Shown here: piece after piece, positions 18,679 to 30,458 of the stretch
Layout of the letters: each line of letters opens with the position of its first letter
How positions within the stretch are numbered: the first letter of the stretch is position 1
DNA from: Bacillus methanolicus
GTDB lineage: Bacteria > Bacillota > Bacilli > Bacillales > Cytobacillaceae
Direction: 5' to 3'
Length of the DNA stretch: 64,000 nucleotides
Assembly: GCF_008764295.1 (NCBI RefSeq)
Contig: NZ_VTQX01000019.1
Coordinates: 1-64,000 of the forward strand
The notes under the pieces: generated by a model
The model's input: the letters and a program-made list of their open reading frames with translations, nothing else
Database searches by the model: none
What the model was told of the DNA's origin: nothing
Made by a program: the position numbers and the translations under genes

Positions 18679-19374
18679 ATGACTAAAAAAGGTAAGAAGT
18701 ATTTAGAAGCTACAAAGCTTGTAGATCGTCTAAAAGCTTATCCTGTAGAAGAAGCAATTGATCTTGCAAAGAAAACAAATTTCGCTAAATTTGATGCAAC
18801 TGTTGAAGCAGCATTTCGTTTAGGAGTTGATCCTAAGAAAGCTGACCAGCAAATCCGTGGAGCTGTTGTTCTTCCAAATGGAACTGGTAAAACTCAACGT
18901 GTATTAGTTTTTGCTAAAGGCGAAAAAATGAAAGAAGCAGAAGCTGCTGGTGCAGATTATGTAGGAGATGCAGAGTACATCAACAAAATCAATCAAGGTT
19001 GGTTCGAGTTTGATGTTATCGTTGCAACTCCAGATATGATGGGTGAAGTTGGTAAACTTGGTCGTGTATTAGGACCTAAAGGTTTAATGCCAAACCCTAA
19101 AACTGGTACCGTTACTTTTGATGTAACGAAGGCTGTAAATGAAATCAAGGCTGGTAAAGTTGAATACCGCGTTGACAAGTCTGGTAACGTTCATGTGCCA
19201 ATTGGAAAAGCTTCATTTGAAAACGAAAAATTAGTTGAAAACTTCAACACTATTTTCGACACATTGATGAAGGCGAAGCCAGCGGCAGCAAAAGGAACTT
19301 ACATGAAAAATGTAACAGTTACGACAACAATGGGACCAGGAGTTAAGGTTGATCCTTCTTCTGTTGCAAAATAA
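18679..19374 (+). CDS. rplA: 50S ribosomal protein L1
   Basis: A 231-residue protein that binds the L1 stalk of 23S rRNA and helps release deacylated tRNA. Motifs: KKGKKYLEA at the start, [34 protein letters not shown] and a C-terminal [16 protein letters not shown]. The ATG at 18679 has AAGGAGG upstream; the in-frame upstream codons read back toward repeat copy B and are not conserved. Confidence 0.96.
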   Translation: MTKKGKKYLEATKLVDRLKAYPVEEAIDLAKKTNFAKFDATVEAAFRLGVDPKKADQQIRGAVVLPNGTGKTQRVLVFAKGEKMKEAEAAGADYVGDAEYINKINQGWFEFDVIVATPDMMGEVGKLGRVLGPKGLMPNPKTGTVTFDVTKAVNEIKAGKVEYRVDKSGNVHVPIGKASFENEKLVENFNTIFDTLMKAKPAAAKGTYMKNVTVTTTMGPGVKVDPSSVAK

Positions 19375-19386
19375 TTAAAATATAAA

Positions 19387-19415
19387 TTGACAATCAGGAT
19401 CGTATTTTATATAAT
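19387..19415 (+). promoter_or_regulatory. Strong promoter of rplJ-rplL
   Basis: Perfect consensus: TTGACA (19387-19392), 17-bp spacer, TATAAT (19410-19415). It gives a leader of about 290 nt. Confidence 0.88.
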
Positions 19416-19439
19416 AGATTCTGTTGTGAAAAATAAATA

Positions 19440-19580
19440 ACATTTGTACCGCAGACAGTAGGGGCCTTTCGGCTTAAACCTTCCCTACCGAGGTCATACG
19501 ATAGATGAATGAATTAGTTGTACTACGACTATTGTATACTTCCTCCATGTCTGTTTGATGTGGAGGTTTTTATTTTATTT
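19440..19580 (+). ncRNA. L10-type ribosomal leader with terminator
   Basis: After the promoter lies a structured leader with the motif GCAGACAGTAGGGG paired to CCCTACCGAGG around an internal loop, resembling the L10 leader of Firmicutes, which mimics the 23S site for L10/L12. It ends in the hairpin CCTCCA (19542-19547) / TGGAGG (19561-19566) plus TTTTTATTTTATTT. L10(L12)4 binding would favour attenuation of rplJ-rplL. Confidence 0.72.
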
Positions 19581-19709
19581 AGCCGGATTTGACCTCGGGC
19601 TGAATAAAATAAAGTCTCCGGCGGATGCCTTATTCATACTGAGTGGGCGCAAATACGCCAAGGCGCATTTGAATCGGTATAAGTGTAGAAATCTACAGGA
19701 GGTGTAAAG

Positions 19710-20210
19710 ATGGGCAACGCTATCGAACAAAAGCAAACAATCGTTGACGAAATTGCTGGTAAACTTAAATCAAGTGTTTCAACAGTTGTTGTTGATTACC
19801 GTGGTTTAAACGTTGCAGAAGTAACTGAACTTCGTAAACAACTTCGTGAAGCTGGAATCGAATTCAAAGTGTACAAAAACACTTTAACTCGCCGTGCTGC
19901 AGAAGCTACAGAACTTACTGGATTGAATGAGGTTCTTACAGGACCAAACGCAATCGCGTTCAGTACAGAAGATGTAGTTGCACCAGCGAAAATTCTTAAT
20001 GAATTCGCGAAAAAGCATGAGGCTCTTGAAATTAAAGCAGGTGTTATCGAAGGAAATGTGGCAACAGTTGATGACATTAAAGCTCTTGCAGATCTACCGT
20101 CTCGCGAAGGCTTACTTTCTATGTTACTCAGCGTGCTTCAAGCACCTATCCGCAACCTTGCTCTTGCTACAAAAGCTGTGGCAGATCAAAAAGAAGAACA
20201 AGGCGCATAA
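19710..20210 (+). CDS. rplJ: 50S ribosomal protein L10
   Basis: A 166-residue stalk base protein that anchors L12 dimers. Motifs: [47 protein letters not shown], and a C-terminal alpha-helix for L12 binding ([20 protein letters not shown]). AGGAGGTG precedes the ATG. Regulated with rplL by the leader upstream. Confidence 0.96.
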   Translation: MGNAIEQKQTIVDEIAGKLKSSVSTVVVDYRGLNVAEVTELRKQLREAGIEFKVYKNTLTRRAAEATELTGLNEVLTGPNAIAFSTEDVVAPAKILNEFAKKHEALEIKAGVIEGNVATVDDIKALADLPSREGLLSMLLSVLQAPIRNLALATKAVADQKEEQGA

Positions 20211-20272
20211 GTTAGAAATTTTGATTGGGTTTTAAAAATAAATCGAAAACATTCCAAGGAGGAAATTAAATC

Positions 20273-20638
20273 ATGACTAAAGAACAAATCATTGAAGCAG
20301 TTAAAAACATGACTGTTTTAGAATTAAATGACCTAGTAAAAGCTATTGAAGAAGAATTTGGCGTAACTGCTGCTGCTCCTGTAGCTGTTATGGGTGGAGC
20401 TGCTGCTGGCGGCGCTGCTGAAGAAAAAACTGAATTTGATGTTGTTCTTGCTTCTGCAGGAGATCAAAAAATCAAAGTTATCAAGGTTGTTCGTGAAATC
20501 ACAGGTCTTGGTCTTAAAGAAGCAAAAGAACTTGTTGATAACACTCCAAAACCACTTAAAGAAGGAGCTTCTAAAGAAGAAGCTGAAGAAATCAAAGCTA
20601 AGCTTGAAGAAGTTGGAGCTGGCGTAGAAGTTAAGTAA
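20273..20638 (+). CDS. rplL: 50S ribosomal protein L7/L12
   Basis: A 121-residue stalk protein recruiting translational GTPases. An N-terminal dimerisation helix, an Ala/Gly-rich hinge (about 38-52, [12 protein letters not shown]) and the globular domain with [27 protein letters not shown] precedes the ATG. A strong terminator follows, so the rplJ-rplL unit ends here. Confidence 0.97.
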   Translation: MTKEQIIEAVKNMTVLELNDLVKAIEEEFGVTAAAPVAVMGGAAAGGAAEEKTEFDVVLASAGDQKIKVIKVVREITGLGLKEAKELVDNTPKPLKEGASKEEAEEIKAKLEEVGAGVEVK

Positions 20639-20652
20639 TTTCATTTATGAAT

Positions 20653-20684
20653 AAAAAGCTCGCTAATACAGCGAGCTTTTTTTG
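20653..20684 (+). terminator. Terminator after rplL
   Basis: AAAAGCTCGCT (20654-20664) / AGCGAGCTTTT (20670-20680), 11-bp perfect stem, 5-nt loop, then Ts. Confidence 0.93.
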
Positions 20685-20732
20685 TGTTTCATTATAAACT
20701 TTTTTATAATGCATGTAGAAAGAGGTGGAACG

Positions 20733-21338
20733 ATGTCTGAACATTATTATTCACGGGAACAGAAGGTTGAGAGCAATCCGAAGCATTGGAGCTGTACATT
20801 ACGAGGGTGTGATCTGAAATTTAAGACGGACAATGGTGTCTTTTCGAAAGGAGAGGTCGATTTTGGCTCAAGGCTATTAGTGGAATCGTTTCGTTTACCG
20901 GAAATAGCGGGAGAACTTTTGGATGTTGGCTGCGGTTACGGTCCGATCGGATTAGCCTTGGCAAAAGATACAGGACGTCACGTCCATATGGTTGATGTCA
21001 ACGAACGAGCTTTATCACTGGCGAAGGAAAATGCTGAAATAAATGGAATATCGAACGTATCAATCTATGAAAGTGACTGTCTTACAAATGTTAAGCATCA
21101 GCAATTTGCTGCGATCTTAACGAACCCGCCTATTCGTGCTGGTAAAAAAATCGTTCATCAAATTTTTGAACAAAGCTTTGCTTATTTGCAGGATGGGGGA
21201 GAGCTTTGGGTTGTCATTCAAAAAAAGCAAGGAGCTCCTTCGGCGATTGAAAAAATAAGTGAGCTTTTTGGCGAAGTGGAAACGGTTGAAAAGAAAAAAG
21301 GTTATTTTATTTTACATGCAAAAAAATATTTGACTTGA
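20733..21338 (+). CDS. ybxB: YbxB, class I SAM-dependent methyltransferase (RsmC-like)
   Basis: A 201-residue methyltransferase with SAM motif I LLDVGCGYGPIGLALA and the N6/N2-type catalytic motif NPPIR (TNPPIRAGK), as in the RsmC/RlmG rRNA guanine methyltransferases. The substrate is inferred to be rRNA from family and context. The ATG at 20733 (MSEHYYS) follows AGAGGTGG; an earlier in-frame start at 20682 has no RBS. It sits between rplL and rpoB as in B. subtilis. Confidence 0.88.
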   Translation: MSEHYYSREQKVESNPKHWSCTLRGCDLKFKTDNGVFSKGEVDFGSRLLVESFRLPEIAGELLDVGCGYGPIGLALAKDTGRHVHMVDVNERALSLAKENAEINGISNVSIYESDCLTNVKHQQFAAILTNPPIRAGKKIVHQIFEQSFAYLQDGGELWVVIQKKQGAPSAIEKISELFGEVETVEKKKGYFILHAKKYLT

Positions 21339-21363
21339 CATTTTCGCTATGATAATATTATAC
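21330..21363 (+). promoter_or_regulatory. Promoter region of rpoB-rpoC
   Basis: Two overlapping candidates: TTGACT (21330-21335), 17 bp, TAATAT (21353-21358); and TTGACA (21335-21340), 17 bp, TTATAC (21358-21363). The first overlaps the ybxB stop. Confidence 0.6.
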
Positions 21364-21505
21364 AATGCCAACATAATATAAACTGGTGTAATTACTAATT
21401 TCAACGAAAATTGTATAAAGTTGGTTTAGTAAGGAAAAACTAACAAAATAATAGTTCGTAATGTGAAAAATGTGGTTTTTGAGAATAAAACCCTTTTTCT
21501 TTTTT

Positions 21506-21568
21506 GTCTTATAAGAAAAGGCCTTTTGGATTGTTTTAGCCAATCAAGGCGCCTTCGTTCTATAAGAC
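21506..21568 (+). promoter_or_regulatory. Long hairpin in the rpoB leader
   Basis: GTCTTATA (21506-21513) pairs with TATAAGAC (21561-21568). Inside, AAGGC pairs with GCCTT and TTGGATTG with CAATC/CAA. The 63-nt structure has no T-tract and ends about 30 nt before the rpoB RBS. It could be a processing site or a regulatory leader. Confidence 0.55.
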
Positions 21569-21611
21569 AGCAATAGATGCACTATAACGCTTGATTTGAG
21601 GGGTGAATCAG

Positions 21612-24600
21612 TTGACAGGTCAACTAGTTCAGTATGGACGACACCGTAGGCGGAGAAGTTACGCACGAATCAGTGAAGTATTAGAGTTACCAAATCTTAT
21701 TGAAATCCAAACCTCTTCTTATCAATGGTTTTTGGATGAAGGATTGCGTGAGATGTTTCAAGATATTTCACCGATCGAGGACTTCACTGGTAATCTGTCT
21801 CTTGAGTTTATTGATTACAGCCTTGGCGAACCTAAGTATTCCGTTGAGGAATCGAAGGAACGAGATGTTACATATTCAGCGCCATTGCGAGTAAAAGTTC
21901 GTCTTGTCAATAAAGAGACGGGCGAGGTGAAAGATCAGGATGTCTTCATGGGTGATTTTCCTTTGATGACAGAAACTGGAACCTTTGTTATTAACGGAGC
22001 GGAACGGGTTATCGTTTCGCAATTAGTACGCTCTCCAAGTGTGTACTATAGCGGAAAAGTTGATAAAAATGGTAAAAGAGGCTTCGCTGCCACTGTAATT
22101 CCGAACCGTGGTGCTTGGTTAGAGTATGAAACTGATGCCAAAGATGTGGTTTACGTAAGGATAGATCGTACGAGGAAATTACCTGTTACGGTTCTTTTGC
22201 GTGCACTCGGATTTGGTTCTGATCAAGAAATTCTTGATTTAATCGGGGAGAACGAATACATTCGTAATACTCTCGAAAAGGACAACACAGAAGGTACAGA
22301 TAAAGCGTTATTAGAGATTTATGAGCGTCTGCGTCCAGGTGAACCACCAACCGTTGAGAACGCGAAAAGCTTATTAGTTTCTCGATTTTTTGATCCGAAG
22401 CGCTACGATTTAGCAAATGTAGGGCGTTATAAGATCAACAAGAAACTTCATATAAAGAATCGTTTATTTAATCAGCGTTTAGCAGAAACACTTGTCGATC
22501 CTGAAACAGGTGAAATCATTGCTGAAAAAGGAGCGCTGCTTGATCGACGTACGTTAGATCGTATTATTCCACATTTAGAGAAAAATATTGGTTTTAAAAC
22601 GATCACTCCTGTTGGTGGTGTCGTTGAGAACGATGTTTTACTTCAATCAATAAAAATTTATGCTCCAAATGAAGACGGAGAGAAAGTCATTAATGTTATT
22701 GGAAATGCTTATGTAGAAGAAGCTGTCAAGAACATTTCTCCGGCAGATATCATTGCTTCTATTAGTTATTTCTTTAATTTGCTCTACGGAGTAGGGGACA
22801 CAGATGATATCGATCACTTAGGAAACCGTCGTCTTCGTTCAGTTGGTGAGCTTTTACAAAACCAGTTCCGCATCGGGTTGTCTCGTATGGAACGTGTTGT
22901 TCGTGAAAGAATGTCGATTCAAGATACGAATACGATTACTCCACAACAACTGATCAATATTCGTCCAGTGATCGCTTCTATTAAAGAATTCTTTGGAAGC
23001 TCACAGTTGTCTCAATTTATGGATCAGACGAATCCATTAGCGGAGCTTACGCATAAGCGTCGTCTATCTGCATTAGGACCAGGTGGTTTAACGCGTGAAC
23101 GCGCAGGGATGGAAGTGCGTGACGTTCACTATTCCCACTATGGTCGTATGTGTCCAATTGAAACACCTGAGGGACCAAACATTGGCTTGATCAACTCCTT
23201 ATCTTCCTATGCAAAGGTGAACCGCTTTGGTTTCATTGAAACTCCATACCGTCGCGTTGATCCTGAAACAGGAAAAGTAACCAATCAAATTGATTACTTA
23301 ACTGCTGATGAGGAAGATAACTATGTTGTCGCCCAAGCGAATGCTCGTTTAGGTGAAGATGGCTCCTTCTTAGATGAAGATATTATTTCGCGTTTCCGTG
23401 GGGAAAACACGGTTGTAAAAAGAGAACGCATTGATTATATGGATGTTTCTCCTAAACAGGTAGTATCTGCTGCAACGGCGTGTATCCCGTTCTTAGAAAA
23501 CGATGACTCGAACCGTGCCTTGATGGGTGCGAACATGCAACGACAAGCTGTTCCACTTATGCAACCAGAGGCACCGCGTGTCGGCACAGGGATGGAGTAT
23601 GTCTCCGGTAAGGATTCTGGAGCTGCTGTTATCTGTAAGCACGAAGGTATTGTTGAGCATGTTGAAGCGCGTGAAGTTTGGGTTCGCCGCATTACTGTTG
23701 TAGATGGTCAAGAAGTAAAAGGGAACCTTGATAAATACCGGATGTTAAAGTTTGTCCGTTCAAACCAAGGTACTTGTTACAATCAGCGCCCGATCGTCGC
23801 TGTTGGCGATCGTGTGACAAAAGGGGAAATCCTTGCTGATGGACCTTCAATGGAACTTGGAGAACTTGCTCTTGGACGAAACGTGTTAGTCGCATTCATG
23901 ACATGGGATGGTTATAACTATGAGGATGCCATCATCATGAGCGAGCGTTTAGTTAAAGATGATGTTTATACTTCGATTCATATTGAAGAGTATGAGTCAG
24001 AGTCTCGTGATACAAAATTGGGGCCGGAGGAAATCACCCGTGACATTCCAAACGTTGGGGAAGATGCGCTGAGAAATCTTGATGAGCGCGGAATTATTCG
24101 CATCGGTGCGGAAGTAAAAGATGGGGATTTGCTAGTCGGTAAAGTAACACCTAAAGGAGTAACGGAGCTTACTGCAGAAGAACGTTTATTACACGCGATC
24201 TTTGGTGAGAAAGCCCGTGAAGTTCGTGATACGTCACTTCGTGTACCACATGGTGGCGGAGGAATTGTCCATGACGTGAAAGTTTTCAACCGTGAAGATG
24301 GTGATGAACTTCCTCCAGGTGTGAACCAGTTAGTTCGTGTTTATATCGTTCAGAAACGTAAAATTCACGAAGGCGATAAAATGGCTGGACGTCACGGTAA
24401 CAAAGGGGTTATCTCTCGTATTTTACCAGAAGAGGATATGCCGTATTTACCAGATGGGACGCCGGTTGATATTATGTTAAACCCACTAGGGGTTCCTTCT
24501 CGTATGAACATCGGTCAGGTGTTAGAGCTTCATTTAGGAATGGCTGCGAGACAGCTAGGCATTCATGTTGCTTCACCGGTATTCGATGGTGCACGTGAGG

Positions 24601-25169
24601 AAGATGTGTGGTCAACGATAGAAGAAGCTGGAATGGATCGCGATGCAAAAACGATCCTTTATGATGGACGCTCTGGTGAGCCGTTCGATAATCGTGTTTC
24701 TGTTGGGGTTATGTACATGATTAAGCTTGCTCACATGGTTGACGATAAACTCCATGCACGTTCAACAGGTCCTTATTCACTTGTTACTCAGCAGCCGCTT
24801 GGTGGTAAAGCTCAGTTTGGTGGACAAAGATTTGGAGAAATGGAAGTTTGGGCGTTAGAGGCCTATGGTGCAGCTTATACCCTACAAGAAATTTTAACCG
24901 TAAAATCCGATGACGTCGTTGGACGTGTGAAAACATACGAGGCGATCGTCAAAGGTGAAAATGTTCCTGAACCAGGTGTCCCTGAATCATTCCGCGTATT
25001 GATGAAAGAACTTCAAAGCTTAGGAATGGATGTTAAAATCCTTTCTGGCGATGAAAAGGAAATCGAAATGCGTGATTTAGAGGATGATGAAGAGGGGCAG
25101 GCAGAATCATTAACCGTCGCTCCTGTCAGTGAGGAAACCGAATCCGAAAAAGTCGGGATACAAGAATAA
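21612..25169 (+). CDS. rpoB: RNA polymerase beta subunit
   Basis: A 1185-residue catalytic subunit forming half of the RNAP active-site cleft. The rifampicin-binding cluster reads [20 protein letters not shown] and then [14 protein letters not shown], the sequence normal for sensitive strains. Other blocks include [10 protein letters not shown] and the C-terminal [21 protein letters not shown] take TTG at 21612 ([12 protein letters not shown]) with GAGGGGTGA upstream; a GTG three codons earlier overlaps that RBS. rpoC follows after about 125 bp. Confidence 0.97.
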   Translation: MTGQLVQYGRHRRRRSYARISEVLELPNLIEIQTSSYQWFLDEGLREMFQDISPIEDFTGNLSLEFIDYSLGEPKYSVEESKERDVTYSAPLRVKVRLVNKETGEVKDQDVFMGDFPLMTETGTFVINGAERVIVSQLVRSPSVYYSGKVDKNGKRGFAATVIPNRGAWLEYETDAKDVVYVRIDRTRKLPVTVLLRALGFGSDQEILDLIGENEYIRNTLEKDNTEGTDKALLEIYERLRPGEPPTVENAKSLLVSRFFDPKRYDLANVGRYKINKKLHIKNRLFNQRLAETLVDPETGEIIAEKGALLDRRTLDRIIPHLEKNIGFKTITPVGGVVENDVLLQSIKIYAPNEDGEKVINVIGNAYVEEAVKNISPADIIASISYFFNLLYGVGDTDDIDHLGNRRLRSVGELLQNQFRIGLSRMERVVRERMSIQDTNTITPQQLINIRPVIASIKEFFGSSQLSQFMDQTNPLAELTHKRRLSALGPGGLTRERAGMEVRDVHYSHYGRMCPIETPEGPNIGLINSLSSYAKVNRFGFIETPYRRVDPETGKVTNQIDYLTADEEDNYVVAQANARLGEDGSFLDEDIISRFRGENTVVKRERIDYMDVSPKQVVSAATACIPFLENDDSNRALMGANMQRQAVPLMQPEAPRVGTGMEYVSGKDSGAAVICKHEGIVEHVEAREVWVRRITVVDGQEVKGNLDKYRMLKFVRSNQGTCYNQRPIVAVGDRVTKGEILADGPSMELGELALGRNVLVAFMTWDGYNYEDAIIMSERLVKDDVYTSIHIEEYESESRDTKLGPEEITRDIPNVGEDALRNLDERGIIRIGAEVKDGDLLVGKVTPKGVTELTAEERLLHAIFGEKAREVRDTSLRVPHGGGGIVHDVKVFNREDGDELPPGVNQLVRVYIVQKRKIHEGDKMAGRHGNKGVISRILPEEDMPYLPDGTPVDIMLNPLGVPSRMNIGQVLELHLGMAARQLGIHVASPVFDGAREEDVWSTIEEAGMDRDAKTILYDGRSGEPFDNRVSVGVMYMIKLAHMVDDKLHARSTGPYSLVTQQPLGGKAQFGGQRFGEMEVWALEAYGAAYTLQEILTVKSDDVVGRVKTYEAIVKGENVPEPGVPESFRVLMKELQSLGMDVKILSGDEKEIEMRDLEDDEEGQAESLTVAPVSEETESEKVGIQE

Positions 25170-25195
25170 TTTAAACTGTACGAGTTCATGAAATG

Positions 25196-25230
25196 CGCAG
25201 TTTCTCTCGGTTGCTACGGGGGAAACTGCG
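25196..25230 (+). promoter_or_regulatory. Hairpin in the rpoB-rpoC spacer
   Basis: CGCAGTTTC (25196-25204) / GAAACTGCG (25222-25230), a 9-bp perfect stem with a 17-nt loop and no T-tract. It resembles an mRNA processing or stability element more than a terminator. Confidence 0.5.
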
Positions 25231-25294
25231 GAAAATTGTAATCATAGATTAGCAAAAAGGGTAAAACCTGTAGATCAAAAGGGAGGTAGGCCCC

Positions 25295-28200
25295 TTGCTG
25301 GATGTCAATAATTTTGAATATATGAAGATCGGTCTAGCTTCACCCGACAAAATTCGCTCTTGGTCATTTGGTGAAGTTAAAAAACCAGAAACAATCAACT
25401 ATCGTACATTAAAACCAGAAAAAGATGGTCTTTTCTGTGAACGCATTTTTGGACCACAAAAAGACTGGGAATGCCATTGCGGAAAATACAAACGTGTTCG
25501 TTATAAAGGCGTTGTTTGTGATCGTTGTGGTGTTGAAGTAACAAGAGCTAAGGTTCGCCGTGAGCGTATGGGACATATTGAATTAGCTGCTCCTGTCTCA
25601 CATATTTGGTATTTTAAAGGTATCCCAAGCAGAATGGGATTAATTTTAGACATGTCTCCACGTGCTTTAGAAGAAGTCATTTATTTTGCTTCTTATGTGG
25701 TTACTGAACCAGGTGATACTCCGCTAGAAAAGAAACAACTTTTATCTGAGAAGGAATACCGCGCATATCGTGATAAATACGGTAACAAGTTCCAAGCTTC
25801 TATGGGTGCAGAATCGATAAAAAAGCTTTTGACTGATATCGATCTCGATAAAGAAGTTGATTTCTTAAAAGAAGAATTAAAAACAGCCCAAGGTCAACGT
25901 CGCACAAGAGCGATTAAACGACTTGAAGTGTTAGAAGCATTCCGTAATTCAGGAAATGAGCCATCTTGGATGATTTTAGATGTGCTTCCAGTTATTCCAC
26001 CGGAACTTCGCCCGATGGTTCAATTAGATGGGGGACGTTTTGCGACATCCGATTTAAATGATCTATATCGCCGAGTGATTAACCGCAATAACCGTCTTAA
26101 GCGTCTATTGGATTTAGGAGCACCTAGCATCATCGTACAAAATGAAAAACGTATGCTCCAAGAAGCTGTCGATGCATTAATTGATAACGGTCGTCGTGGA
26201 CGCCCAGTTACTGGACCGGGTAACCGTCCGTTAAAATCTCTTTCACATATGCTTAAAGGGAAACAAGGACGTTTCCGTCAAAACCTTCTTGGTAAGCGTG
26301 TTGATTATTCAGGACGTTCCGTTATCGTAGTTGGACCGAATTTGAAGATGTATCAATGCGGATTACCGAAGGAAATGGCGATCGAATTATTCAAGCCTTT
26401 CGTGATGAAGGAGCTTGTTGAAAAAGGATTAGCCCATAATATCAAATCGGCCAAGCGTAAAATCGAGCGTTTATCCCCTGAGATTTGGGATGTGCTTGAA
26501 GATGTCATTAAGGAGCATCCGGTACTTTTAAACCGCGCCCCTACTTTACACAGACTTGGGATTCAGGCGTTTGAACCAACGCTTGTAGAAGGTCGTGCCA
26601 TTCGCCTTCATCCACTCGTATGTACAGCATACAATGCGGACTTTGATGGTGACCAAATGGCGGTACACGTTCCGTTATCCTCTGAAGCGCAAGCGGAAGC
26701 AAGACTTCTCATGCTTGCAGCACAGAACATTCTTAACCCTAAAGACGGGAAACCGGTTGTTACTCCATCGCAGGATATGGTTCTTGGTAACTATTACCTT
26801 ACGCTGGAGCGAGAGAATGCTGTCGGTGAAGGAATGGTCTTTAAGGATACGAATGAAGCATTAATTGCTTACCAAAATGGCTATGTTCACCTGCATACTC
26901 GTGTAGCTGTGCATGCAGCGTCTTTAAATAACGAAACATTTACAGAAGAACAAAATAATATGCTTCTTATTACAACAGTAGGTAAATTGATTTTTAATGA
27001 GATCTTACCAGAATCATTCCCTTATATTAATGAACCTACAAAAGCTAATTTAGAGGAGGAAACTCCGAAGAAGTACTTTGTAGAAAAGGGTGCAGATGTA
27101 AAAGAAGTCATTAAAGGATTACCGTTGGTAGACCCATTCAAGAAGAAAATTCTTGGGAATATCATTGCTGAGGTATTTAAGCGATTCAAAATTACTGAGA
27201 CATCTAAAATGCTTGACCGCATGAAGAATCTTGGTTTCAAATACTCTACAAAAGCTGGTATCACAGTTGGTGTAGCAGATATCGTTGTATTGAAAGAAAA
27301 GCAAGAAATTATCGAAGAGGCACAAAGCAAAGTAGATAACGTGATGAAGCAATTCAGACGTGGTTTAATCACGGAAGATGAACGCTATGATCGTGTAATT
27401 TCCATTTGGAGTGCAGCGAAAGATAATATTCAAGCAAAACTAATGAAATCATTAGAAAAGACGAACCCTATCTTTATGATGAGTGACTCAGGTGCCCGCG
27501 GTAACGCATCAAACTTCACCCAGCTAGCTGGTATGCGTGGATTGATGGCGAACCCGGCTGGACGTATCATTGAGTTGCCGATTATCTCAAGTTTCCGTGA
27601 AGGTTTAACCGTATTAGAGTACTTTATCTCTACGCACGGTGCCCGTAAAGGTCTTGCAGATACGGCGCTTAAAACGGCTGACTCTGGTTACTTAACACGC
27701 CGACTTGTTGACGTAGCGCAAGATGTCATCGTCCGTGATGATGATTGTGGTACAGATAGAGGATTGTTAGTTTCTGCTCTACGTGATGGAACTGAAATTA
27801 TTGAATCCTTAGATGAGCGTTTAATTGGTCGCTACGCGAGAAGAGCGATCAAACATCCGGAAACAAACGAAGTTATCGTTCCTGAAAATGGCCTTATTAC
27901 AGAAGATTTAGCTGTAGAGATTATGGAAGCAAATATTGAAGAGGTATGGATCCGTTCAGCCTTTACATGTAATACTCGCCATGGTGTATGTAAAAAATGT
28001 TATGGACGTAACCTTGCAACTGGCCAAGAAGTTGAAGTGGGTGAAGCGGTTGGTATTATCGCAGCTCAGTCAATCGGTGAGCCAGGTACACAGTTAACAA
28101 TGCGTACATTCCACACAGGTGGGGTTGCTGGAGACGATATTACACAAGGTCTACCGCGTATTCAAGAAATCTTTGAAGCACGTAATCCAAAGGGTCAAGC

Positions 28201-28894
28201 GGTTATATCTGAAATTGATGGTGTGGTCGTAGGCATTAACGAAGGTCGAGATCGTCAACATGAGATCGTTGTTCAAGGGGAAATTGAATCACGTACGTAT
28301 ACGGCTCCTTATACTGCACGCTTAAAGGTTGCTGTTAATGACCGTGTAGAACGTGGTCAAGAACTCACAGAAGGTTCAATCGATCCGAAAGAGCTTATCA
28401 AAGTAAAAGATGTAACAGCAGTTCAAGAGTACTTGCTTAAAGAAGTACAGAAGGTATATCGAATGCAAGGGGTTGAAATTGGCGATAAGCACGTAGAAGT
28501 AATGGTTCGTCAAATGCTTCGCAAAATCCGTGTCGTCGATGCAGGGGAAACAGATGTTTTACCAGGTTCCTTACTCGATATTCACCAATTTACAGATGCA
28601 AACGAAAAAGCCTTGCTTGAAGGGAAATTACCAGCAACCGGTCGTCCGGTATTGCTTGGTATCACGAAAGCTTCTCTTGAAACGGATTCCTTCTTATCCG
28701 CTGCTTCTTTCCAAGAAACGACAAGAGTTCTTACAGATGCTGCGATTAAAGGAAAACGTGATGAGTTACTAGGATTAAAGGAAAATGTAATTATTGGTAA
28801 ACTTGTTCCAGCTGGTACGGGTATGCAACGCTACCGCAAAGCGGAACCAGTTGCTGCAATCGAAGAATCAGAAGACATTGTAACGGTTGAGTAA
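25295..28894 (+). CDS. rpoC: RNA polymerase beta' subunit
   Basis: A 1199-residue catalytic subunit. Zinc site 1 is [20 protein letters not shown] near residue 60, the active-site Mg2+ loop is [12 protein letters not shown], and zinc site 2 includes CGTD and [13 protein letters not shown]. Trigger-loop block [19 protein letters not shown] is intact. The TTG start at 25295 follows GGGAGGTAGG and gives [10 protein letters not shown] as in B. subtilis. A terminator follows the stop closely. Confidence 0.97.
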   Translation: MLDVNNFEYMKIGLASPDKIRSWSFGEVKKPETINYRTLKPEKDGLFCERIFGPQKDWECHCGKYKRVRYKGVVCDRCGVEVTRAKVRRERMGHIELAAPVSHIWYFKGIPSRMGLILDMSPRALEEVIYFASYVVTEPGDTPLEKKQLLSEKEYRAYRDKYGNKFQASMGAESIKKLLTDIDLDKEVDFLKEELKTAQGQRRTRAIKRLEVLEAFRNSGNEPSWMILDVLPVIPPELRPMVQLDGGRFATSDLNDLYRRVINRNNRLKRLLDLGAPSIIVQNEKRMLQEAVDALIDNGRRGRPVTGPGNRPLKSLSHMLKGKQGRFRQNLLGKRVDYSGRSVIVVGPNLKMYQCGLPKEMAIELFKPFVMKELVEKGLAHNIKSAKRKIERLSPEIWDVLEDVIKEHPVLLNRAPTLHRLGIQAFEPTLVEGRAIRLHPLVCTAYNADFDGDQMAVHVPLSSEAQAEARLLMLAAQNILNPKDGKPVVTPSQDMVLGNYYLTLERENAVGEGMVFKDTNEALIAYQNGYVHLHTRVAVHAASLNNETFTEEQNNMLLITTVGKLIFNEILPESFPYINEPTKANLEEETPKKYFVEKGADVKEVIKGLPLVDPFKKKILGNIIAEVFKRFKITETSKMLDRMKNLGFKYSTKAGITVGVADIVVLKEKQEIIEEAQSKVDNVMKQFRRGLITEDERYDRVISIWSAAKDNIQAKLMKSLEKTNPIFMMSDSGARGNASNFTQLAGMRGLMANPAGRIIELPIISSFREGLTVLEYFISTHGARKGLADTALKTADSGYLTRRLVDVAQDVIVRDDDCGTDRGLLVSALRDGTEIIESLDERLIGRYARRAIKHPETNEVIVPENGLITEDLAVEIMEANIEEVWIRSAFTCNTRHGVCKKCYGRNLATGQEVEVGEAVGIIAAQSIGEPGTQLTMRTFHTGGVAGDDITQGLPRIQEIFEARNPKGQAVISEIDGVVVGINEGRDRQHEIVVQGEIESRTYTAPYTARLKVAVNDRVERGQELTEGSIDPKELIKVKDVTAVQEYLLKEVQKVYRMQGVEIGDKHVEVMVRQMLRKIRVVDAGETDVLPGSLLDIHQFTDANEKALLEGKLPATGRPVLLGITKASLETDSFLSAASFQETTRVLTDAAIKGKRDELLGLKENVIIGKLVPAGTGMQRYRKAEPVAAIEESEDIVTVE

Positions 28895-28898
28895 AGTA

Positions 28899-28940
28899 AA
28901 AAATGCGGTGCTTACCAAATGGTGAGTACCGCATTTTTAG
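28899..28940 (+). terminator. Terminator after rpoC
   Basis: ATGCGGTGCTTACCA (28903-28917) pairs with TGGTGAGTACCGCAT (28920-28934), a 15-bp stem with two G-U pairs, flanked by AAAA and TTTTT. Confidence 0.92.
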
Positions 28941-29054
28941 AATGAGTTTTGAAATGGTTGTGAGCGTGGACGAGTTGAGGATATTAAAAATTCAAGTTGC
29001 AGCGTGATAAAATGAATCATGACAAACCATCTCTAATAAAATTTTAAACTTTTA

Positions 29055-29083
29055 TTGACATTGGTTTTAGAAAATGCTAATAT
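29055..29083 (+). promoter_or_regulatory. Promoter of the str operon
   Basis: TTGACA (29055-29060), 17-bp spacer, TAATAT (29078-29083). It is about 45 bp before the L7Ae-like gene that opens the operon. Confidence 0.85.
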
Positions 29084-29127
29084 AGCAAAGGTGCTCCTAT
29101 TACCTGTTACTTTGGAGGATATGATCG

Positions 29128-29376
29128 ATGTCTTATGAAAAAGTATTGCAGGCGAAAAATTTTATAGTAGGAACAAAGCAGACGGTAAAAGCGCTGAGGA
29201 ACGGAAACGTAAAAGAAGTACTAGTAGCGTCTGATGCTGATCCCCATGTGACAGCTTCAGTCGTAAGTGCAGCTAAAGAAACAAACACCCCGGTAATCTA
29301 TGTTGATTCTATGAAATCACTAGGGAAAGCTTGTGGCATTGAAGTTGCCGCATCTACCGTTGCGATAACCCATTAA
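29128..29376 (+). CDS. rplGB: L7Ae-family K-turn RNA-binding protein (YbxF type)
   Basis: An 82-residue protein of the L7Ae/L30e family that binds kink-turn RNA. The core [20 protein letters not shown] and the [20 protein letters not shown] segment match the YbxF type. Its location before rpsL is the same as in B. subtilis. TGGAGGAT precedes the ATG. The cellular RNA target is not settled. Confidence 0.9.
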   Translation: MSYEKVLQAKNFIVGTKQTVKALRNGNVKEVLVASDADPHVTASVVSAAKETNTPVIYVDSMKSLGKACGIEVAASTVAITH

Positions 29377-29382
29377 AAACTG

Positions 29383-29420
29383 TTTTTGCAGATTAACTGC
29401 AAGGACTTTGTTTTTTGTTT
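29383..29420 (+). terminator. Weak hairpin between rplGB and rpsL
   Basis: TTGCAG/CTGCAA (about 29389-29402) followed by a T-rich stretch (TTTGTTTTTTG). The stem is only 6 bp, so partial attenuation is the most it suggests. Confidence 0.35.
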
Positions 29421-29478
29421 CAAAATGAACCACCTGGATGTGTGGGCTTAAATGAAAAAGTGAAGGGAGGAAACATAA

Positions 29479-29901
<423 letters not shown>

Positions 29902-29917
29902 AAACTTAAAATGATAA

Positions 29918-30412
<495 letters not shown>

Positions 30413-30458
30413 TCTCTTTATAATAAAAAATACACTCATATGGAAGGAGAAAAACTGA

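Noticed and set aside
19590-19700. Possible fourth copy of the structured repeat before rplJ
   Set aside because: It contains CTCGGGCTG and TCCGGCGGATG but lacks the core words and closing stem of the family.
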